From positions 496,001 to 560,000 of the forward strand of contig NZ_CP007141.1 in NCBI RefSeq assembly GCF_000816145.1: DNA of 64,000 nt, in the 5' to 3' direction. Position numbers and translations under genes: made by a program. Under the pieces are notes generated by a model. The model worked only from the letters and a program-made list of their open reading frames with translations, did not search any database and was not told the origin of the DNA. The stretch is from Pseudothermotoga hypogea DSM 11164 = NBRC 106472. GTDB taxonomy: Bacteria > Thermotogota > Thermotogae > Thermotogales > DSM-5069. Position 1 is the stretch's first letter. The number at the start of each line of letters is the position of its first letter. This document shows positions 8,955 through 17,127 of this stretch, one piece after another.

Positions 8955-10310
8955 TCACAGATGAATCGGTCTGTCGACGACACCTTCGATTGCGCCGAGC
9001 AAGGTTTCGCTGAGCGTCGGATGCGGATGGATGGTCCTCTCAAGCTGTTCCGCCGTTAAGCCGTTTCTGACCGCGATCGTGGCTTCCATTATGAGCTCCG
9101 TAGCGTAGGGTCCAACTATGGTCGCACCGAGTATTTTTCCCGTCTTCGCATCCGCTATGAACTTGGCAAAACCCTCTTTTTCGAGCATGGTCCTGGCACG
9201 ACCGTTGGCCATCAGTGGATACGAAAAGACTTTGACCGTCGAAGGATCGACGTCCTTCTCCTTGACTCCCACGCTCGCCACTTCCGGTTCGCTGAATATA
9301 ACACTGGGTACGGCTGAATAGTCCATCTTCGTTGGTTTTCCACAGATGTTTTCCGCTGCCACGACGGCTTCGTACATTGCCACATGAGCGAGCATGATCT
9401 GGCCCCTCACGTCGCCAACTGCGTATATGTTTGGAAGGTTCGTGAGCATCGTCTCATCCGTTTTGATACCTCTCTCTATGGCAAGTCCGATGGACTTCAG
9501 ATCGTCACTGATCTTTGGCTTTCTTCCCACGGCGACGATGACCTTCTCGGTGGTCTTCTCGAGCTGACCTTCCTTGGTCTCGATGATCGAGCTGTAGCCG
9601 TTCTCGATAGGTTGAACGGACGTCACTTTAGACGATTCGTAGATCTCAGCGCCTCTTTTTTTCAGAGTCTTCGCGACGAGTTGCGCTGCGTCAGCATCTT
9701 CGTTGGGAAGTATGTGGTCCAAAAGTTCCACGACGATGACCTTCACGTTCAAGCTCGAGAAGAATGTTGCGAGTTCCACTCCGATGACCCCTCCGCCGAC
9801 TATGAGAACACTTTCTGGAAGACGTTCCATCCTGAAAACATCGTCGCTGGTCCAGATCCCAGGAACTTCGTTGAACGGAGGAAAGAGCGTGGGCACCGAA
9901 CCTGTGGCGATCAGGAGGTGCTTGGCCTCGAGCTTTTTATCCTGCACCCTCACGGAATTGGGAGACTCCACGATTGCCTCTCCGTTGATCAGCTCGACTC
10001 CATTTTTCTTGAAGAGATACTCTATGCCCCTTCTCGAGGCCACCACGACCTTGTTCATGTGGCTCCTAATCTTCGAAAAGTCAAAGGACACGTTCTCTGC
10101 CAGAACTCCAAGTTCAGCACCCTTCTCGACTATGCTTCTCAGCAAGTGGGCTGAGGTCAGCAAAGCCTTGGTGGGAATACAGCCCCAGTTCGTACACGTG
10201 CCTCCGACGAACGATTTTTCAACGACCGCCACGCGTTTTCCATGCTGAGCGAGCTTTATTGCAGCAACATAACCACCAGGTCCTGCACCGATGATCAGCG
10301 CATCGTACAT
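8955..10310 (-). CDS. lpdA: dihydrolipoamide dehydrogenase-like flavoprotein
   Basis: A 451-residue pyridine nucleotide-disulfide oxidoreductase. It has the FAD motif IGAGPGGYVAAIKLAQHG at the N-terminus, the redox disulfide in GGTCTNWGCIPTKALL, an NAD-binding GGGVIGVELATFF, and the C-terminal active-site HPHPTLSE. This is E3 of 2-oxoacid dehydrogenases or the L-protein of glycine cleavage. No lipoyl or decarboxylase partner is in the window; instead it is first in an operon with an amine dehydrogenase-like complex. If that complex makes glycine from an N-methyl amino acid, L-protein would be a logical partner; this is inference. GGAGGTGATC precedes the ATG at 10310. Confidence 0.85.
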   Translation of the reverse strand: MYDALIIGAGPGGYVAAIKLAQHGKRVAVVEKSFVGGTCTNWGCIPTKALLTSAHLLRSIVEKGAELGVLAENVSFDFSKIRSHMNKVVVASRRGIEYLFKKNGVELINGEAIVESPNSVRVQDKKLEAKHLLIATGSVPTLFPPFNEVPGIWTSDDVFRMERLPESVLIVGGGVIGVELATFFSSLNVKVIVVELLDHILPNEDADAAQLVAKTLKKRGAEIYESSKVTSVQPIENGYSSIIETKEGQLEKTTEKVIVAVGRKPKISDDLKSIGLAIERGIKTDETMLTNLPNIYAVGDVRGQIMLAHVAMYEAVVAAENICGKPTKMDYSAVPSVIFSEPEVASVGVKEKDVDPSTVKVFSYPLMANGRARTMLEKEGFAKFIADAKTGKILGATIVGPYATELIMEATIAVRNGLTAEQLERTIHPHPTLSETLLGAIEGVVDRPIHL

Positions 10311-10343
10311 GAGATCACCTCCAACCAAGTCTCAGCCAAGACG

Positions 10344-10372
10344 ATTTTACCAAGTTTGCTCTTGAGTGCCAA
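10344..10372 (-). promoter_or_regulatory. promoter of the lpd-to-secF operon
   Basis: Minus strand: TTGGCA (10367-10372), 17-base spacer, TAAAAT (10344-10349). The implied start is about 25 bases before the lpd ATG. It lies downstream of two terminators that close the preceding transcript, so it is the natural entry point for the eight-gene unit. Confidence 0.7.
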
Positions 10373-10387
10373 AACACAAAGAGAAAA

Positions 10388-10407
10388 GCCGACCCAATCG
10401 GGCCGGC
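10388..10407 (-). terminator. second of two tandem intrinsic terminators
   Basis: On the minus strand GCCGGCCC and GGGTCGGC pair around GATT, with one G-U pair that would be A-C on the plus strand, followed by TTTT. Orientation is therefore minus. It backs up the hairpin at 10426-10445. Confidence 0.7.
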
Positions 10408-10425
10408 AAAGCGTTCACAAACAAA

Positions 10426-10445
10426 AAGGCCCCACTCGGGGCCTT
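10426..10445 (-). terminator. first of two tandem intrinsic terminators
   Basis: AAGGCCCC and GGGGCCTT form an 8-bp stem around a 4-base loop, with further T residues on the minus-strand 3' side. It begins 4 bases beyond the stop of the 41-codon ORF, as expected for the end of a short transcript. Confidence 0.8.
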
Positions 10446-10449
10446 GTTT

Positions 10450-10575
10450 TCACAGAACCGTTGATTTTTTCTCCATCGCTGGGCTCGATGATTTGAAGGA
10501 GCAATTTTGTACTTTTTCAACCGTTTGGATCAATTGAACTTGATTCCATGACAATTTTCTTCGGTGTGGCTTCAT
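10450..10575 (-). CDS. candidate 41-residue basic protein
   Basis: Unrecognised. The ATG at 10575 has AAGGAAAG five bases upstream, and the stop is followed at once by a terminator. The product starts MKPHRRKLSWNQVQLIQTVE and is Lys/Arg/Ser-rich with one Cys; there is no membrane segment. It lies downstream of a GC-rich hairpin element and between terminators, forming a self-contained unit. Within 10311-10795 this ORF, the hairpin at 10602-10688, the terminators and the lpd promoter are all I can find. It may be only the low-GC tail of a non-coding transcript. Confidence 0.35.
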   Translation of the reverse strand: MKPHRRKLSWNQVQLIQTVEKVQNCSFKSSSPAMEKKSTVL

Positions 10576-10601
10576 CACTTTCCTTTTTATTCGTTGGTTT
10601 T

Positions 10602-10688
10602 GGGAGCGCCCACGAAACCTTAGAATGAGGGCCATCTACGAGACATCGTGTCCCTTTCAAACCTCTATCGTCCCTTTGGAGCGCTCCC
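10602..10688 (-). ncRNA. GC-rich structured RNA or leader of unknown class
   Basis: An 87-base segment closed by a perfect 8-bp helix, GGGAGCGC (10602-10609) with GCGCTCCC (10681-10688). Inside, the minus-strand transcript can form GGGACA-CGA-TGTCTC, which uses a G-U pair and so favours the minus strand. The sequence AAAGGGAC(AC)GAT occurs twice. It is much richer in GC than its flanks. A possible -10 (TATACA) lies just upstream in the minus direction, without a clear -35. I could not match it to tRNA, SRP RNA, 6S, T-box, purine, SAM, THF or c-di-GMP consensus sequences. It may be a riboswitch-like leader of the small ORF at 10450. Confidence 0.45.
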
Positions 10689-10752
10689 ATTAATATGTAT
10701 ACGGACGAGGTCACTGATGAAATGAAACAGGATAATGACTTTCTCATGAAAA

Positions 10753-10775
10753 ACGCCAGGCCCTACGCCTGGCGT
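10753..10775 (-). terminator. intrinsic terminator after flgG
   Basis: ACGCCAGGC (10753-10761) pairs with GCCTGGCGT (10767-10775), a perfect 9-bp stem with a 5-base loop, followed on the minus strand by five T. It ends the recJ-to-flgG transcript. Confidence 0.9.
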
Positions 10776-10795
10776 CATTCAAACCTCACTCAAGA

Positions 10796-11581
10796 TCATC
10801 TCTTCAAGGTGGAGACGGTTCTGAGCATGTCGTCAGCAGTCTGAATGGTCCTCGCGTTGAGTTCGTAGGCACGCTGGGCGATGATCATGTCGACCATTTC
10901 CTTGACGACGTCCACGTTGGATTTTTCGAGGAAACCTTGTTGGATCGCACCGAAGCCATCTTGGTTCGGCGTACCTTCGATCGGATCACCGGAAGAAGCG
11001 GTCTGTAGGTACAGATTGTCACCTATGGCCTTCAAACCCGCAGGATTGACGAAGCGCACCAAGGTGATGGTCCCAAGGTTCTCGATAGTCCCATCCTGCA
11101 TCTCCGCCGACACGATGCCGTCTGGAGAGACGTTTATCGAAACGGCGTCCGCAGGAATCACGATGTTCGGAACCAGCGTGAGCCCGTTGGCGGTGACGAC
11201 CCTACCATCGCTGTCTATCTTGAAGCTTCCGTCACGGGTGTACGCGATCCTCCCATCTTGAAGCTGAATCTGGAAAAAGCCATCTCCCGCGATTGCAAGA
11301 TCGAGCGCGTTGCCCGTCTGTTCAAGGTTACCTATGGTGAAGATCCTGTTCGTTGCGCTCAATCTGACGCCGTGTCCGACATAGATTCCCGTTGGGATCG
11401 TCGAGTTCTGAGCGGTCGGAGTTCCCGCGTTCTTGTAGTACTGATAGACCAAGTCTTGAAATTCGGCGCGGATCTTTTTGTAACCGGTTGTGTCAACGTT
11501 CGCGAGGTTGTTAGAAACTGTATCGAGTTTGTACTGCTGGGCCCACATCCCCGTTGCCGCAGAGTACAGCGAGACCATCAT
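10796..11581 (-). CDS. flgG: flagellar basal-body distal rod protein FlgG
   Basis: A 261-residue axial protein that builds the distal rod of the flagellum through the outer layers. The N-terminus has the rod signature SLYSAATGMWAQQYKLDTVS followed by NNLANVDTTGYKK; the middle has GDGFFQIQLQDG; the C-terminus has the conserved EMVDMIIAQRAYELNARTIQ, a coiled segment. Length fits FlgG. GGAGG precedes the tandem ATG at 11581/11578. It follows flgF by 15 bases in the mreB-flgF-flgG unit and ends at a strong terminator. Confidence 0.92.
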   Translation of the reverse strand: MMVSLYSAATGMWAQQYKLDTVSNNLANVDTTGYKKIRAEFQDLVYQYYKNAGTPTAQNSTIPTGIYVGHGVRLSATNRIFTIGNLEQTGNALDLAIAGDGFFQIQLQDGRIAYTRDGSFKIDSDGRVVTANGLTLVPNIVIPADAVSINVSPDGIVSAEMQDGTIENLGTITLVRFVNPAGLKAIGDNLYLQTASSGDPIEGTPNQDGFGAIQQGFLEKSNVDVVKEMVDMIIAQRAYELNARTIQTADDMLRTVSTLKR

Positions 11582-11596
11582 GGTTCAACACCTCCG

Positions 11597-12346
11597 TCAT
11601 CTGAGCGTGGCGAGCTGGGAGAACAGTTTTGCCAGCATTTCATCTTCGGCGAGTACGATTTTCTGCGTGATCTCGAAATGTCTCTGCAGCTCGACCATCT
11701 TGACCAACTCCGCCACCGCGTTCACATTTGATAGTTCGACGTATCCGGGAAGAATCCTAAAATCTTCTACGGCAACTGCTGGGCCACTCTCTTCGGTTGG
11801 CAAAAAGAGTGTATAGCCAACCTTTTTCAAGTTCTGCTGTGAGGCGAAACCGTACACGGCGATCCTGCTCACCACGTTACCCGCGTGATCTCTCACGTAA
11901 CCTTCCGCGTCGATCGAAAAACCATCTTCGAAACGTATCGGTTCGTTGTTCACATCGAGCAGTCTGAAACCGTCAGCGTTGACGATGAAACCTTCCGCGT
12001 CGAGCTTGAAGTTACCCGCGCGCGTGTAGAGAACTTCGTTGTTCCTCTGAACTGAGAAATATCCGTTCCCAACGATCGCAAGATCGAGAGGATTGCCCGT
12101 GTACTGCAACGATCCTTCCGTGGCGTCGAGGTACACTCTGTCCACCACAACGCTGTAAGGTAAGTTGCCTATGGGAACTTTCCTGTTCAGCGAAGAGTAA
12201 ACATGGCGTTCATCGTAAACGCTGAAAGTGGGAATGTCTTTTTTGTAACCGACCGTGTCCACATTCGCCAGGTTGTTCGCCGTCGAATCGAGCTTGAACC
12301 AATCGACAAGCATCCCCATTGCGGCCGTGTAGATACCCCTTACCAT
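11597..12346 (-). CDS. flgF: flagellar basal-body rod protein FlgF-like
   Basis: A 249-residue proximal-rod protein. It shares the family N-terminus (GIYTAAMGMLVDWFKLDSTA, then NNLANVDTVGYKK), the central GNPLDLAIVGNGYFSVQR and the C-terminal NVNAVAELVKMVELQRHFEI. It is shorter and more divergent than the neighbouring FlgG, which suggests FlgF. GAGGTGATCG precedes the ATG, which lies 4 bases after the mreB stop, so translation is likely coupled to MreB synthesis. Confidence 0.85.
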   Translation of the reverse strand: MVRGIYTAAMGMLVDWFKLDSTANNLANVDTVGYKKDIPTFSVYDERHVYSSLNRKVPIGNLPYSVVVDRVYLDATEGSLQYTGNPLDLAIVGNGYFSVQRNNEVLYTRAGNFKLDAEGFIVNADGFRLLDVNNEPIRFEDGFSIDAEGYVRDHAGNVVSRIAVYGFASQQNLKKVGYTLFLPTEESGPAVAVEDFRILPGYVELSNVNAVAELVKMVELQRHFEITQKIVLAEDEMLAKLFSQLATLR

Positions 12347-12350
12347 TCGA

Positions 12351-13361
12351 TCACCTCGCGTAGGACACCGCGACGGCCTTCAAAAGGTTCGGATCTTCGA
12401 GCAAGATTCCTGTTCCCTTCGCAACGCAAGTGATCGGATCTTCCGCAACGACGGTTTTCACACCGAGCTCCTCGGCCATCAACATGTCCAGGCCTCTCAA
12501 GAGTGCTCCTCCACCCGTTAGCACGATGCCGCGCTCTATTATGTCTGCCGCGAGCTCGGGTGGGGTCTTCTCGAGCACCATCTTTATCCTTGCAATGAGC
12601 GTTTCAACTAAAGGCTTCAGCGTTTCCATAACATCTTCGCTCGTGATCAGATCGGTCCTCGGCAAGCCCGTCACGGCGTCCCTCCCTTTGATCTCCATTT
12701 CATACGATTCTAAGCTCGCGTGCACTTTTCCTATTTTTATCTTTACCTGCTCAGCGGTTGGCTCACCGATGACCAGACCGTGTTTCCTTCTCACGAATCT
12801 CACGATAGCTTCATCCATCACATTACCAGCGAGTTTGATGGAATCTCCCACCACGACGCCTCCAAGGCTTATGACGGCTATGTCCGTGGTGCCACCACCT
12901 ATGTCCACGATCATGCTACCCTGAGACTTCATCACATCGATTCCAGCACCTATAGCGGCGGCTATGGGTTCGGTGACGACGTGCACCTGCCTCGCGCCGG
13001 CGTTCAGGGCCGCTTCAAACACGGCCCTCCGCTCAACGCTCGTGGCCTTCGTTGGAATGCCTATCACGAGTTCAGGCTTGAAGAAGAGAGATTTTTTCAC
13101 CGTCCTGTTTATGAATTCCCTGATCACCGCCTCTATCACTTTGTAATCGGCGATCACCCCATCCTTCATCGGCTTAACTGCTTTGAAAGACTCTGGGGTC
13201 CTGCCGAGCATCTTCTTGGCTTCCTCGCCGATGGCCACGATCTCGCCGGTCTTCTCGGATATGGCGACCACTGATGGTTCGAATATCACGATGCCTTTCC
13301 CTCGTTGGTACACTATGAAACTTGCAGTGCCAAGATCTATTCCAAGATCACCCTTGGGCAA
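12351..13361 (-). CDS. mreB: rod shape-determining protein MreB
   Basis: A 336-residue bacterial actin that forms membrane-bound filaments and guides elongation of the cell wall. Nucleotide-binding motifs are visible: GIDLGTASFIVYQRG at the N-terminus, DIGGGTTDIAVISLGG near residue 160, and GIVLTGGGALLRGLD near 280. I start it at TTG (13361) because AGGAGG lies 8 bases upstream; the GTG at 13370 overlaps that site. The usual mreC and mreD do not follow; instead flgF and flgG do. The gene lies directly downstream of a tRNA-Arg. Confidence 0.93.
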   Translation of the reverse strand: MPKGDLGIDLGTASFIVYQRGKGIVIFEPSVVAISEKTGEIVAIGEEAKKMLGRTPESFKAVKPMKDGVIADYKVIEAVIREFINRTVKKSLFFKPELVIGIPTKATSVERRAVFEAALNAGARQVHVVTEPIAAAIGAGIDVMKSQGSMIVDIGGGTTDIAVISLGGVVVGDSIKLAGNVMDEAIVRFVRRKHGLVIGEPTAEQVKIKIGKVHASLESYEMEIKGRDAVTGLPRTDLITSEDVMETLKPLVETLIARIKMVLEKTPPELAADIIERGIVLTGGGALLRGLDMLMAEELGVKTVVAEDPITCVAKGTGILLEDPNLLKAVAVSYAR

Positions 13362-13394
13362 AGGGCACACCTCCTATCGTTCTCAAAAAATCTC

Positions 13395-13471
13395 TGGCGT
13401 GCCTGGCGGGAGTCGAACCCGCAACCTCTGGATCCGGAGTCCAGCGCTCTATCCGTTTGAGCTACAGGCAC
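13395..13471 (-). tRNA. tRNA-Arg, anticodon CCG
   Basis: A 77-base cloverleaf with encoded CCA. The acceptor stem GTGCCTG pairs with CAGGCAC, discriminator G. The anticodon arm is CTGGA-CTCCGGA-TCCAG, giving anticodon CCG; the T arm contains GGGTTCGACTCCC. It reads Arg CGG codons. Its first 10 bases overlap the 3' end of ruvX on the same strand, and the mreB start codon is about 33 bases beyond its 3' end, so it must be cut out of a longer mRNA. Confidence 0.95.
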
Positions 13472-14106
13472 ACCATTCGTCCACCAGATTTCAGGAACCT
13501 TTCCAGGTTTGATCCTCGCCTCGTAACAATGATATCAAAAGGTGCAAATTGTTCCAAGAACCTTTCGTCACGTTCGACGTGACAGCCTCTTTTGTGAAAA
13601 AGATAAGCGTGATATGGTTCTTCCTGGAGCACAACACAGTTCTCCCTGCAGAGTCTCGTGTCGGACAGATGTGCGATGAGCAACTTACCTGGACATCTAT
13701 GGACTTCTTCGATCGTTTCATCGTATACCTTCTCTGGCTCACGAAGCTTGTATATACCCGTGCCATGTGCGACAAACCTTTCAAAGATCTCGGCCGCGCT
13801 CAGACCGTCCACGTTTTCCCTTCCCTGGAACATTCTACTCGACAGACGCTCGTCCACGAGGAAGACTTCCTTGCGAAATTTCTTTTTGATCTTCTCCGCA
13901 AAGGCGATACATTCGAAAGTTTGCCGAGAGTATCGACCGCTCATGGACAGAGGCATCCCCACGACGACGGTCGAAGCATCGTATCGGGTCAGCACCTCGA
14001 AGACTTTCGATCTCTCCACGGTGAAGATCCTCGATGGGACGTTTCCTCCCAGAGCGATGCCACACCTTTTTTCCCCGTAGTCTATGGCGATGAGATTCAC
14101 ACTCAT
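13462..14106 (-). CDS. ruvX: RuvX/YqgF-type nuclease domain with a C-terminal extension
   Basis: A 214-residue protein. Residues 1-118 are a typical YqgF RNase H-like domain: IAIDYGEKRCGIALGG, VVVGMPLSMSG, FLVDERLSS and a late acidic residue in NVDGLSAAEI. YqgF acts as a Holliday-junction resolvase or in 16S rRNA 5' end maturation. Typical family members are about 140 residues; here about 90 more follow, with a Cys pair region and an ending FDIIVTRRGSNLERFLKSGG that resembles the last strand-helix of NifX/NifB-type domains. That resemblance is only a suggestion. ATG overlaps the recJ stop (ATGA). The stop codon lies inside the downstream tRNA-Arg. Confidence 0.85.
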   Translation of the reverse strand: MSVNLIAIDYGEKRCGIALGGNVPSRIFTVERSKVFEVLTRYDASTVVVGMPLSMSGRYSRQTFECIAFAEKIKKKFRKEVFLVDERLSSRMFQGRENVDGLSAAEIFERFVAHGTGIYKLREPEKVYDETIEEVHRCPGKLLIAHLSDTRLCRENCVVLQEEPYHAYLFHKRGCHVERDERFLEQFAPFDIIVTRRGSNLERFLKSGGRMVCL

Positions 14107-17027
14107 ATCACTACCCGCGGGTTGGATAAAGCCTTGTAGATACCTTTGGCTCTCTGGAGAAGGAATTTTTCGACGAATCGTTCGAAGTATTGCCTCTCCA
14201 GTTTGCCCTCACCGATTCTCAGTGAATTTCTCTGCGTGTCGATACCGGACAGATCCAGATTTCCATTCTGTTGACGGGCACCAAGCTCTTCGAGCACATG
14301 GAGCATTATCTTTGCGTAAGAGCCATTCCTCGCATAGTTTCGCTCAACCAGAAGATCCAGAAATTCCGCAATCTGTACCCTCGGACCGATATCACGAACG
14401 ATCTTCTCGATGAAATCGACGTCAGGAAACAGTTCTTCTATTTCCAGCTTTCTTCTGACAACATCGTCCCGTGAGAAGGTCAGATTCAAAATCTGGAACG
14501 TACCATCGAAGGAAACGGCGTCGAGCAACTCGAAGAGAGTCAGAGGACTGTCCGAAACAGTTATCTGGGCTTCTTCTCCAAGCAAATTGGGAATACCGTC
14601 GGTGTTCGTGGAGCTCAGCAAGAGTTTAGGTTTTTTCTTCCTGATAACACTCAAAGCCGAGAGTCTCTGGTTCAGCTTCATGCTGTGAGAATAAACCACC
14701 ACACTCTGGTTCATGCCAGAAATATCCCTGTAGAACCTGGCGAGGTTCTTGTTGTCCGAGAAGAGAAAACAGTTTGACTCGTTCAGGGCGTCCTCTATCT
14801 GGCCGGCAGAATCGAGCAAACCGTACGTCGGCCTGCAGAGCCTTTCGTAAGCGGGCGAAAGGTTCAGAACCATGGCAAGATCGTACAACCAGTCGGGCCT
14901 CTTCACACTGACCGCTAAGAACCTGTCAGACATCCTGCTGACCACGTCAAAGAAAGAGAGGATCTCTGGCTCTTCTCTGAGTTCTCCGAATACCGCGAGC
15001 TCGTTGATGATGAACAGATCGTACCTTCTGAGCACCTCATCCAAGTTCGCCAGGAAGTAACTGAGCGTCATCAGAGCATGATTGTTCTTGACTTGCTGGT
15101 TCAGAGAGTTGAGATAATCTATCGAGCGATCAAAGTATCTGAGAAGTGTATGGTAGAGCTGTGTCGAGAGAATGTTGTTCAGTGAAATCACGGCACATCT
15201 TTCCTTCCTCGTCGTGAACAGCCAGTAGAAGAACGCATTCCTCATCCTCAAATCGAAAACGAACAGGTTTCTTGTCAACGGCTCTTCCAAGATCTGTTCC
15301 AGCTGATTGAGTCTGTGTCTGAGCTCCGGTTCCTGAGGAGTGACACGTCCCAGTGACAGCTTTCTCTCGTTCACCTCGGCGTCAACAACGTACAGTGTCG
15401 GTACCCTGCCCCTGATGGTGAACACGACGTCCATTCCAGTGGGCTCGTACAGACTCATTTCGAACAGATGTCCCACACCGAAGCCTGTTGCCTCGAACCT
15501 CTTCCCGTTCGAACTCACAATCAATCTGACGTTCGATTGATTCTGCCCAAAAAGCTTCGCCGCTTCAATTTTCACTCCCTCGCACAAGAACAGTGGTTCT
15601 GGATTCCCATGACCAAAAGGTTCGAGCCTCTGAAGCTCTCTAATCAGGTTCTCGTTTATGTCTTCGAGCCTCAGAATCGCATCGACCTCGAGCACGGCCG
15701 ATTGATCGTCCAGGGGGATATCGTAACTTCTCAGAGCTTCTATGAAACGATCAACACTCTCAGGTTCGAGACTGAATCCAACTGCGAGGGGATGACCCCC
15801 AAACTCTTCGAAGTATTCCAAGAAAGGCTGAAGGACGTCTATCAGGTTCACTCCAGAGACGCTTCGAGCGGAGGCCCTGGCGCCTTCGTCACCTTCGGAT
15901 ATGACTATCACAGGCTTGTTGTACCTGTGGCACAGACGTGCCGCAACAATTCCAATGACTCCAACGTGCCAGTCCCTCCCACGCACCACGATGATGGGGT
16001 GTTTGTCGAGGTTTCCACGCTCGATCTGTTCCACCGCTTTCTCGAAGATCTGAGATTCGATCTCCTGTCTGGTCGCGTTGTATTCGAACAAAACATCGAT
16101 CAGCTGTGATGCGAGCGTGGGATCTCGCGTCGTCAAAAGGTCGAAGGCGTCGTGCGCGGCATCGAGCCTACCCGCGGCGTTGATCTTGGGAGCGACGCGA
16201 AAACCTATGTCTCTGGAATCAGGATCGACTATCTGAAGCCTCGACAGCAGCAGCGCAAGACCCGGTCTATCGGTTTTCCTCATACGTTCCAAACCTTCTT
16301 TGACTATGAACCTGTTCTCATCGATCAGCTTCACCATGTCCGCCACGGTTCCGAGCGCGACCAGGTCCAGATACCGAAAGACCTCTTCCTCATCGAGAGA
16401 CAATTGCAAAGCCACGGCGCTTATGAGCTTGAAGGCCACTCCAACACCGGCGAGGTCTTTGAAGGGATATTCGTCGTCTTTTCGCTTCGGATCGAGTATG
16501 GCATCCGCCAATGGCAGAGTCTCTGCCGTTTCGTGATGATCGCTGATCACGACGTCGTAGCCCATCGCCTTGGCGATCTGTACGGCGTCAATGGCTGTGA
16601 CTCCACAATCGACCGTGACGAGTACTTTCGCTCCTTCGTTTCTGAAAGCTTCCAGCACCTGAGGTTGCAATCCATAGCCTTCATCTATGCGTTTTGGAAT
16701 GTAGTGGACAACCTTCCAGCCATGCCTCTGAAGAAACTCTTTGAGCACGGCAGCACCGGTGATACCATCGACATCGTAGTCACCGTACACAAGGACGATT
16801 TCGCTTTGTTCTCTCGCACGCAAAAGAATTTGAACCGCCCGGTCCATGTCCTTCAGGAGAAATGGATCGTGTAGATCATGCTTGGATGGGTCGAGGAATT
16901 TGATCGCCTTTTCGGGGTCCTTGATCCCGCGATTGATCAACAATCTGGCTATGAATTCACTGATGCCCAACTCCGAAACGAGTCTCTTCAACTCGTCCTG
17001 GTCTATTCGCTTTACTACCCACCTCAC
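14103..17027 (-). CDS. recJ: single-stranded-DNA-specific exonuclease RecJ, long form
   Basis: A 974-residue DHH-family 5'-3' exonuclease of recombination and repair. Core motifs in order: VYGDYDVDGITGA, VTVDCGVTAID, ISDHHETAETLP, PKINAAGRLDAAHDAFDLL, and DHHA1-type GGHPLAVGFSL, covering about residues 1-560. The remaining 400 residues are a separate C-terminal region without helicase motifs that I can see; long RecJ proteins of Firmicutes have a region in the same position. The start is uncertain: the GTG at 17027 gives VRWVVKRID, but its AAAGG site is about 12 bases away. It is divergent from the beta-CASP gene, separated by about 100 bases. Confidence 0.88.
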   Translation of the reverse strand: MRWVVKRIDQDELKRLVSELGISEFIARLLINRGIKDPEKAIKFLDPSKHDLHDPFLLKDMDRAVQILLRAREQSEIVLVYGDYDVDGITGAAVLKEFLQRHGWKVVHYIPKRIDEGYGLQPQVLEAFRNEGAKVLVTVDCGVTAIDAVQIAKAMGYDVVISDHHETAETLPLADAILDPKRKDDEYPFKDLAGVGVAFKLISAVALQLSLDEEEVFRYLDLVALGTVADMVKLIDENRFIVKEGLERMRKTDRPGLALLLSRLQIVDPDSRDIGFRVAPKINAAGRLDAAHDAFDLLTTRDPTLASQLIDVLFEYNATRQEIESQIFEKAVEQIERGNLDKHPIIVVRGRDWHVGVIGIVAARLCHRYNKPVIVISEGDEGARASARSVSGVNLIDVLQPFLEYFEEFGGHPLAVGFSLEPESVDRFIEALRSYDIPLDDQSAVLEVDAILRLEDINENLIRELQRLEPFGHGNPEPLFLCEGVKIEAAKLFGQNQSNVRLIVSSNGKRFEATGFGVGHLFEMSLYEPTGMDVVFTIRGRVPTLYVVDAEVNERKLSLGRVTPQEPELRHRLNQLEQILEEPLTRNLFVFDLRMRNAFFYWLFTTRKERCAVISLNNILSTQLYHTLLRYFDRSIDYLNSLNQQVKNNHALMTLSYFLANLDEVLRRYDLFIINELAVFGELREEPEILSFFDVVSRMSDRFLAVSVKRPDWLYDLAMVLNLSPAYERLCRPTYGLLDSAGQIEDALNESNCFLFSDNKNLARFYRDISGMNQSVVVYSHSMKLNQRLSALSVIRKKKPKLLLSSTNTDGIPNLLGEEAQITVSDSPLTLFELLDAVSFDGTFQILNLTFSRDDVVRRKLEIEELFPDVDFIEKIVRDIGPRVQIAEFLDLLVERNYARNGSYAKIMLHVLEELGARQQNGNLDLSGIDTQRNSLRIGEGKLERQYFERFVEKFLLQRAKGIYKALSNPRVVI

Positions 17028-17127
17028 GTTCGTCAACTGCCTTTTTCTGGTCTTCTTATTCCATTCTATTAAACCACAAAACCGCCGAAAAGTTCGAAGT
17101 GTTAGAATCTTTCGTGGAGGTCCTGAG

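Noticed and set aside
10602-10688. tRNA or tRNA-Sec, because of the 7-8 bp closing stem
   Set aside because: No anticodon arm and no T-arm GGTTCGA-type sequence; the internal pairing differs.
10517-10747. A 76-codon frame, or a 57-codon version from the ATG at 10690, through the GC-rich hairpin
   Set aside because: No ribosome-binding site, it crosses the structured element, and its composition changes between the GC and AT parts. The shorter ORF at 10450-10575 fits the terminators better.
16846-17127. N-terminal extension of the beta-CASP ORF
   Set aside because: This part overlaps recJ in antisense and has no ribosome-binding site; GGAGG stands just before the ATG at 17128.
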